Shown in pieces: positions 58,349-64,000 of a stretch of 64,000 bases of DNA. The notes beneath the pieces were generated by a model that was not told where the DNA came from, made no database searches, and saw only the letters and a program-made list of their open reading frames with translations. The DNA comes from Billgrantia bachuensis (GTDB lineage Bacteria > Pseudomonadota > Gammaproteobacteria > Pseudomonadales > Halomonadaceae). The stretch lies in contig NZ_JAAQTO010000030.1 in NCBI RefSeq assembly GCF_011742165.1, positions 32,495 to 96,494 on the forward strand, in the 5' to 3' direction. Position 1 is the stretch's first letter; the number at the start of each line of letters is the position of its first letter. The position numbers were made by a program, and so were the translations under genes.

Positions 58349-58390
58349 GAGTAATATCAAAGCCAGATATAAGCTTTGCTCATATCACTC
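58349..58390. promoter_or_regulatory. LysR-type inverted operator between GMC and LysR genes
   Basis: GAGTAATATC-AAAGC and GCTTT-GCTCATATCACTC form an imperfect inverted repeat centred near 58368, ~40 bp before the LysR start codon, in an AT-rich island. Confidence 0.6.
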
Positions 58391-58409
58391 ACTTGCGTGG
58401 CCAATTTGC

Positions 58410-59315
58410 ATGCATGACCTCCAGGCCCTGCGCGCCTTCGTCACCGTGGCCCGGGAAGGCAGCGTCTCCCGGGCCGCCGCACGGCTGCACCTGACCCAGC
58501 CCGCCGTGAGCCTCAAACTCAAGCATTTCCAGGAGGAACTGGGGCTGACGCTGTTCCGCCGTCGCCCCCAGGGGCTTGCGCTGACCGACGATGGCCAGGC
58601 CCTGCTGCCGGCGGCAGAGCGCGCACTGGCCGCCATGGCCGCCTTCGAACAGAGCGCCCGTGCCCTCCACGGTACGCTGCACGGCAGGCTGCGCATCGGC
58701 ACCATCGTCGATCCCGAGTTCATACGCCTGGGCGCCTTCCTGCACCGCCTGGTGGAGAGCGCGCCGCAGCTCGAGACCGAGCTGCAGCACGGCATGAGCG
58801 GCAGCGTGCTGGAGTGGATTCGCCGCGAGGAACTCGATGTGGGCTTCTTCCTCGCGCCGCCCGGTGAAGGCCCCGGCCCGGAGGCGCCGGAGATCGATTA
58901 TCGTGAGCTGACCCACTTCGATTATCACGTGGTGGCACCGCCCGGCTGGGGCAGCCGAGTGGCCGCCAGCAACTGGGCGAGCCTGGCCGCCCTGCCGTGG
59001 ATCGTCACACCGACACTTTCGGCCCATTACCGGCTGCTGCATGGCGTGCTCGGTCCGCTCGGCCTGACGCCCAACGGCGTGGCTCAGGTGGATCAGGAGG
59101 CATGCATGCTCGACCTGGTCCGCGCCGGGGTCGGCCTGAGCCTGGCCCGCGACGCCCTGGCCATGGCCGAGCGCCAGGAGCGCGGCCTGACGGTCGTCGA
59201 AGGCGTGCGCCTGCCCTGCGCTCTGTGCTTCGTGTGGCGGCGCGAGCGCAGCGAGGAGCCCGCCATCGCCGCGGCGCTCGAGGTGCTGGAGAGCGCGTGG
59301 GGTGGCCAGCGCTGA
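58410..59315 (+). CDS. LysR family transcriptional regulator
   Basis: A 301-residue regulator. HTH: LQALRAFVTVAREGSVSRAA, LTQPAVSLKLKHFQEELGL. Effector domain: LRIGTIVDPEFIRLGAFLHR and LVRAGVGLSLARDALAM. Divergent from the GMC oxidoreductase and sharing its operator region, so it probably controls that enzyme. Start is the ATG at 58410; a long upstream frame overlaps the oxidoreductase gene. Confidence 0.92.
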   Translation: MHDLQALRAFVTVAREGSVSRAAARLHLTQPAVSLKLKHFQEELGLTLFRRRPQGLALTDDGQALLPAAERALAAMAAFEQSARALHGTLHGRLRIGTIVDPEFIRLGAFLHRLVESAPQLETELQHGMSGSVLEWIRREELDVGFFLAPPGEGPGPEAPEIDYRELTHFDYHVVAPPGWGSRVAASNWASLAALPWIVTPTLSAHYRLLHGVLGPLGLTPNGVAQVDQEACMLDLVRAGVGLSLARDALAMAERQERGLTVVEGVRLPCALCFVWRRERSEEPAIAAALEVLESAWGGQR

Positions 59316-59355
59316 GAAAGAGCGCCCCTCCTTCTCAGGATAGGTAGATAGGCAA

Positions 59356-59382
59356 GGCCCGCCGCGCTTCCCGCGACGGGCC
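59356..59382. terminator. Bidirectional terminator-like hairpin
   Basis: GGCCCGCCGCG and CGCGACGGGCC pair with one mismatch around a 5-nt loop, between the convergent LysR and PepSY-like genes. Confidence 0.55.
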
Positions 59383-59463
59383 CTGCGTTACGTCTGCTCG
59401 CTTTCTCGATAGCTTGTTCTGGATAGCTTGGAGCGTCGCCGGGGCAGCCCCCGGCGAATAGCC

Positions 59464-59937
59464 TCAGTCGCGCTCCACGTCGGTCGCGCCGCTCTCGCCC
59501 TGCTGGCTGCGCACCTCGATCTCGCGTCCGTCGGCGTCGCGACCCTCGATCTCGATGCGGCCATCTCGGTCGACCTGGATCTCGTCGAATTCGGCCAGGC
59601 CTTCGGCCATCGCCGCCTCCATGGCCATACGCACATCGTCCTCGCTCATGCCCCAGGCATCGCCCCCGCGGCGCTTGCGCTCCTCTTCGAGGGTTTCGCC
59701 GCTCTCCAGCGACAGGCGCACGTCGGCCTGCCACTCTTCATCGAGCCAGCCCTCGATCTCGACGCTGTCGCGGCCCTTGGCCTCGATTTCCTGATAGTGC
59801 TGAAATCCGAAGGATGCGGCCTGATCCAGCACCTCATCGAGGCGATCAGACGCCAGGCTGCCATCATCGGCCTGCGCCGTGGTGCCGGCGAGCATCAGGG
59901 TGGCCAGTGAGCCGATCAGGATCATCTTGCGTTTCAT
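59464..59937 (-). CDS. Periplasmic PepSY-like acidic protein
   Basis: A 157-residue exported protein with a signal peptide (MKRKMILIGSLATLMLAGTT, cleavage near AQA-DD) and two acidic PepSY-like units: ASFGFQHYQEIEAKGRDSVE and LAEFDEIQVDRDGRIEIEGR. The chosen ATG at 59937 follows GGAGG. PepSY proteins often inhibit proteases or bind metal. It is divergent from the PepSY-two-component operon, so the same regulator may control both. Confidence 0.75.
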   Translation of the reverse strand: MKRKMILIGSLATLMLAGTTAQADDGSLASDRLDEVLDQAASFGFQHYQEIEAKGRDSVEIEGWLDEEWQADVRLSLESGETLEEERKRRGGDAWGMSEDDVRMAMEAAMAEGLAEFDEIQVDRDGRIEIEGRDADGREIEVRSQQGESGATDVERD

Positions 59938-60033
59938 GGTAGTGCCTCCATTCATGGTCACGTTCTAGGTGCCCCCGTTCAGGGAACAGCTCAAGTTTTA
60001 CCAGCGGCCACCTTGCCCGAAGCTGACGGCGAC

Positions 60034-60051
60034 GTTCATGCTGTGTTCATG
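60034..60051 (+). promoter_or_regulatory. OmpR-type direct repeat upstream of PepSY-two-component operon
   Basis: GTTCATG occurs at 60034-60040 and 60045-60051, an 11-bp period typical of PmrA/PhoP/QseB-like regulators, 23 bp before the PepSY start codon. Probable autoregulation site. Confidence 0.65.
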
Positions 60052-60074
60052 TCAGGCCCGGCATCCTTGGCGAC

Positions 60075-60460
60075 ATGACGACACGCTTCCTTAGATCACT
60101 GCCTTCCCGCTGGCTCGCAGCGCGCGAGCGTCGAGCGCTGCCCATCTTGTTGCTGTCGGCGCTCTTCGGCCTGACGGCGAGCCATGGCCTGGCCGACGAT
60201 CACTGGCGCGACCTGCATGAAGCGGTACGCAGCGGCCGCCTGGTCGCCCTGCCCGAGATCCTCGACTGGCTCGAAGCGCGCTACGCGGGGCAGGTGCTCG
60301 AGGTGGAGCTGGAGCGCGACGACGGCCGGACGATCTACGAGGTGGAGATGCTCGGCCCCCAGGGCCAGGTGGTGGAGTTCGAATTCGACGCCGAGAGCGG
60401 CGAGCTGATCGGCATGGAGGGAGTCAACATCGACGGCATGCGGCGCAAGGAGGAGGCGCA

Positions 60461-60464
<4 letters not shown>
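60075..60464 (+). CDS. PepSY domain-containing protein
   Basis: A 129-residue protein with an N-terminal export signal (RALPILLLSALFGLTASHGL) and one PepSY unit (PEILDWLEARYAGQVLEVEL, then YEVEMLGPQGQVVEFEFDAE). It overlaps the response regulator by four bases, so it belongs to the signalling operon and may act as periplasmic modulator of the histidine kinase. Confidence 0.85.
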
Positions 60465-61128
<664 letters not shown>

Positions 61129-61132
<4 letters not shown>

Positions 61133-62493
61133 ACCGGCTACACCGACTGTCGCTGGCCAGCCGGCTGATACTGGCCACCCTGCTGGTGCTGGCGCTTACC
61201 CTGCCGCTGGCGGGCCTCGGCCTCGCCCAGCACTTTCGCACCACCGCCACCGGCGCCTTCGACCGCCAGTTGGAGGCGCTGCTCAACGTGGTGATCGCCG
61301 GGCTAGCCTGGGACAACGTGCAGCAGCGGCTGGTGCAGGAGCGCAACCTCGGCGACCCGCGCTTCGAACAAGTCTTCTCCGGCTGGTACTGGCAGGTCAG
61401 CGACGGCGGCGAACGAGTGCTGACTTCGCGCTCGCTATGGGACCAGCGCCTGCCCGTACGCGAATCGACCGGGGTGGTCCGGCATGACCTGGAGGGCCCG
61501 CGCGGCGCACCGCTGCGTGTCGTCGAGCGCGACATTCACCTGGCCCCGCTCGAGGCGCCGCTGCACGTCAGCGTAGCGGCGCCGCGCGAGACGCTGGACC
61601 TCGAGCTGGACCGCTTCGCCCGACTAGTGGCGCTGTCGCTCGCCGGCCTGGGCCTGCTGGTGCTGACGATGCTGGCGCTGCAGGTGCGCTGGGGCCTGGC
61701 GCCGCTGCGGCGCATGCAGGGCAACCTGGTGCAGGTCGAGAACGGCGATGCCGAAAGGCTCGACACCCGCCTGCCCGCCGAACTGGCTCGCCTTGCCGGC
61801 GCCACGAACGCCGTGCTGGCTCGTGACCGGCGCCTGATGGAGCACGCCCGCCATGCCGCCGGGAATCTGGCTCACGCCCTCAAGACCCCGGTAAGCGTGC
61901 TGACCACCCTGGCCGATGGCATCGAGGAGCCGCGCCGCACCAAGATGCGCGACGAGCTCGAACGCATCGACGACGCCGTGCGCCACCATTTGGCCCGTGC
62001 CACCGCGGCGGGTGACGTCGGCCTGGCCCCCAAGGTCGCGGTGGCCGAGGTGCTGGCTCCCATTCTCGACGGCCTGGGGCGGCTTGCCGGTCGCCGCGGC
62101 GTGCAGCTCGAACACAGCCTGCCGGACGGCCTGCGCGTGCGAATGGCGCCCCAGGACCTTCAGGAGCTCGTCGGCAACCTGCTGGACAACGCCCTGCGCT
62201 GGGCGAACGGTCATGTCCGCCTGGAGGGGCGTACCGGGGACGACGGGATCTGGCTCTGCGTGAAGGACGACGGCCCCGGCATGGACGAAGCTCAGCGCCA
62301 AGCCGCCATGGGCCGAGGTGCACGCCTGGACGAGCGGCGCTCCGGTAACGGCCTGGGGCTGGCCATCGTCGCCGACCTGGTGACGCTGCACGGCGGCCGG
62401 CTGCAACTGGATGCCTCTCCCCTGGGCGGGCTGGCCGCTCACGTCTGGCTACCGGTTCGGCCGCTCGCCGCGGTTCCGGCAACGGTGGATTAG
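61129..62493 (+). CDS. Sensor histidine kinase (QseC/PhoQ-like)
   Basis: A 454-residue membrane kinase. Two helices (LSLASRLILATLLVLALTLP and LSLAGLGLLVLTMLALQVRW) enclose a periplasmic sensor domain of ~135 residues. H-box: HAAGNLAHALKTPVSVL. N-box: NLLDNALRWANGH. G-boxes: DDGPGMDEAQ, GNGLGLAIVADLV. Partner of the preceding regulator. Signal unknown; the PepSY proteins hint at metal or envelope stress. The 3' end overlaps the convergent ABC permease gene. Confidence 0.93.
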
Positions 62494-63296
62494 ACCCCTT
62501 TCACGATTCGTGCCGCTTCCCGCCGCCGCTTGAGTTCGTAGACGACGGCAAACAATACGGTAATCAGGATCAGGATCAGCCCTAGCGCGTTGACCGCAGG
62601 CGTCAGCCCGGTACGCACCTTGGAGGCGATGTAGACCGTCAGCGTGGTATCGTAGCCGACCACGAACAGCGTGGTGTTGTAGTTCTCGAAGGATTGCAGG
62701 AAGGCGATGACGGCCGCCGAGTAGAGCGCCGGCTTGAGGTACGGCAGCAGGATGCGGCGGAACATCTGCCACTGGCTGGCACCGAGGTCCAGCGCCGCGC
62801 GCTCCATGGTGCGGTCGAACCGCTGCAGGCGCGCGGTGACCATCAGCATCACATAGGCCGCGATGAAGGTGGCCTGGCCCAGCACGGTGAGGAAGATCCC
62901 ACCACTGACGCCGAACTGGCGCCAGAAGATCAGCGTCGAGATGCCGATGATCACGCCGGGCGTAAGCAGCGGCGAGAGGATCAGGGCGTAGAGGAACGGC
63001 TTGGCGCGGCTGGAGACGGTATTGAGAAACAGCGCCGTGGCGATGCCGATCGGCACCGCCACCAGCAGCACGCCGGTCGCCACGATCAGGCTGTTGCCGA
63101 GCGCCTGCCACATGCCGCTGTCGGCGGCGAGCTCGCCGAACCAGCGCAGCGTGGTGCCGTCCCACGGCGTCACCGTGGGAAATCGGCTGTCGTTGAAGGT
63201 CGCCGCCGCCATGATCAGCAACGGCAGGAACAGATAGGCGAAAAAGATCACCACATAGAAGCGCAGGCCGAAGGCGAGGAAGCGTTGCGAACTCAT
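62490..63296 (-). CDS. ABC transporter permease (PotC-like)
   Basis: A 268-residue inner-membrane permease of the spermidine/putrescine-type family: FFAYLFLPLLIMAAATFNDS at the start, FILYALILSPLLTPGVIIGI-like core (FLYALILSPLLTPGVIIGIS) and the EAA-like loop RAALDLGASQWQMFRRILLP. Overlaps the upstream permease by four bases (ATGA). Substrate probably polyamine or an opine-like amine; ATPase and binding protein lie outside the window. Confidence 0.9.
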   Translation of the reverse strand: MSSQRFLAFGLRFYVVIFFAYLFLPLLIMAAATFNDSRFPTVTPWDGTTLRWFGELAADSGMWQALGNSLIVATGVLLVAVPIGIATALFLNTVSSRAKPFLYALILSPLLTPGVIIGISTLIFWRQFGVSGGIFLTVLGQATFIAAYVMLMVTARLQRFDRTMERAALDLGASQWQMFRRILLPYLKPALYSAAVIAFLQSFENYNTTLFVVGYDTTLTVYIASKVRTGLTPAVNALGLILILITVLFAVVYELKRRREAARIVKGV

Positions 63297-64000
63297 CTTC
63301 CGATGTCCCCCAGACCAACTTTAAACACTTTCATCACCAACGACATGAAGCCGATGCACAGTACCAGCAGCAGGAAGGCGTAGGCCGCGCCCTGGTTCCA
63401 GTTGCCGCCCTCGAAGAACCAGTTGTAGATGATTTGCGTGAACCAGCGGCTGCCCGGCGAACCGAGCAGCGCCGGCACGGCGTAGCTACCCGCCGCCAGC
63501 ATGAAGGTCATGATGCAGCCGGTGGCGATGCCCGGCTTGGCGTGGGGAATGACGATGCGCCGATGGGTGCGCACGGTGCCGGCGCCGAGATCGCGGGCGG
63601 CGCGCACCTGGTTGTCGTCGAGGCTCTCGATGGCGTTGTAGAGAGGGAACACCATGAACAGGATGTAGGCGTAGACCATGCCCACCATGACCCCGCCGTT
63701 GCCGCTGAGGAAACGGATCGGCCGCTCGATCAACCCCAGCGCCATCAGCACCTCGTTGAGCGGGCCGCGAAACGCCAGGATGATGAACCAGGAGTAGGTG
63801 CGCAGGATCTCGTTGATCCAGAACGGCACGATCAGCAGCAGGATACACAGCGCGGCCTGGCGCGGGGTGGCGACCTTGGCCAGGTACCAGGCCAGCGGAT
63901 AGCTCACTGCCAGCGTCAGCAGCGTGACCAGCACGCTCGACCAGATGGTCTTGAAGAAGATGGCGCGGTGGATGTCGTTACCGAACAGGGTGGCGTAGTT
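63293..64000 (-). CDS. ABC transporter permease (PotB-like), partial
   Basis: The frame is open at the right edge (NYATLFGNDIHRAIFFKTIW continues inward), so the N-terminus is outside. 235 residues visible with the permease core LLIVPFWINEILRTYSWFII and the EAA loop AARDLGAGTVRTHRRIVIPH. Partner of the PotC-like permease, with which it overlaps by four bases. Confidence 0.9.
   Translation of the reverse strand, partial: NYATLFGNDIHRAIFFKTIWSSVLVTLLTLAVSYPLAWYLAKVATPRQAALCILLLIVPFWINEILRTYSWFIILAFRGPLNEVLMALGLIERPIRFLSGNGGVMVGMVYAYILFMVFPLYNAIESLDDNQVRAARDLGAGTVRTHRRIVIPHAKPGIATGCIMTFMLAAGSYAVPALLGSPGSRWFTQIIYNWFFEGGNWNQGAAYAFLLLVLCIGFMSLVMKVFKVGLGDIGR

Overview
This 64 kb window is a GC-rich chromosomal segment that reads as a halophilic gammaproteobacterium of the Halomonas/Halomonadaceae type. 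That assignment is inferred from protein style, the TRAP/TAXI transporter and the organisation of the nitrate-assimilation genes; no rRNA marker is present. No tRNA, rRNA, CRISPR array, insertion sequence or integrase gene was recognised.

Layout. 1-7.6 kb: a TAXI-type TRAP transporter with a divergent LysR regulator, a histone-deacetylase-like amidohydrolase, a GFA-type zinc protein, a peroxiredoxin, a truncated response-regulator remnant and an AI-2E-family permease. 7.7-22 kb: an assimilatory nitrate/nitrite locus in three structural transcription units plus the sensor pair nasTS. Unit 1 (minus) is a formate/nitrite channel followed by a fused PP2C phosphatase-Ser/Thr kinase. Unit 2 (minus) is nitrate reductase followed by the siroheme methyltransferase. 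Unit 3 (plus) is a flavoprotein, nirB and nirD. Each structural unit has a leader with paired hairpins, including A1/G4 hexaloops, next to a terminator-like stem, which is the expected target of the ANTAR protein NasT. Two units have near-consensus sigma54 promoters and the third a weak one, and each has an NtrC-like dyad about 100 bp upstream. 22-24 kb: a Kef-type antiporter bracketed by two copies of the same terminator.

24.6-28.4 kb: a cluster of integron cassettes with attC sites, AT-richer genes all on the minus strand and no integrase (a CALIN). Cassette products include a GDCCVxC protein, a HEPN/RES toxin-like gene broken at a G7 tract, a frameshifted small gene, two unknowns and a NERD protein. 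28.4-44 kb: a patchwork of single accessory genes: GNATs, methyltransferase, MFS/MocR pair, reductase, sugar acetyltransferase, LrgAB, LysR/aminotransferase, Lrp, LysE and an AAC(3)-I-type acetyltransferase. A ~20-bp palindromic repeat recurs between them or on their stop codons.

44-64 kb: a ZipA-like membrane protein, PhoH, a five-gene operon encoding three complex-I-type antiporter subunits with a DUF4040/NuoK-like fusion and a zinc ribbon, a UbiA prenyltransferase with an esterase, an SLC13 permease, a cold-shock protein, a GMC oxidoreductase with a divergent LysR, PepSY proteins with a two-component system, and the start of a PotBC-type ABC transporter that runs off the window.
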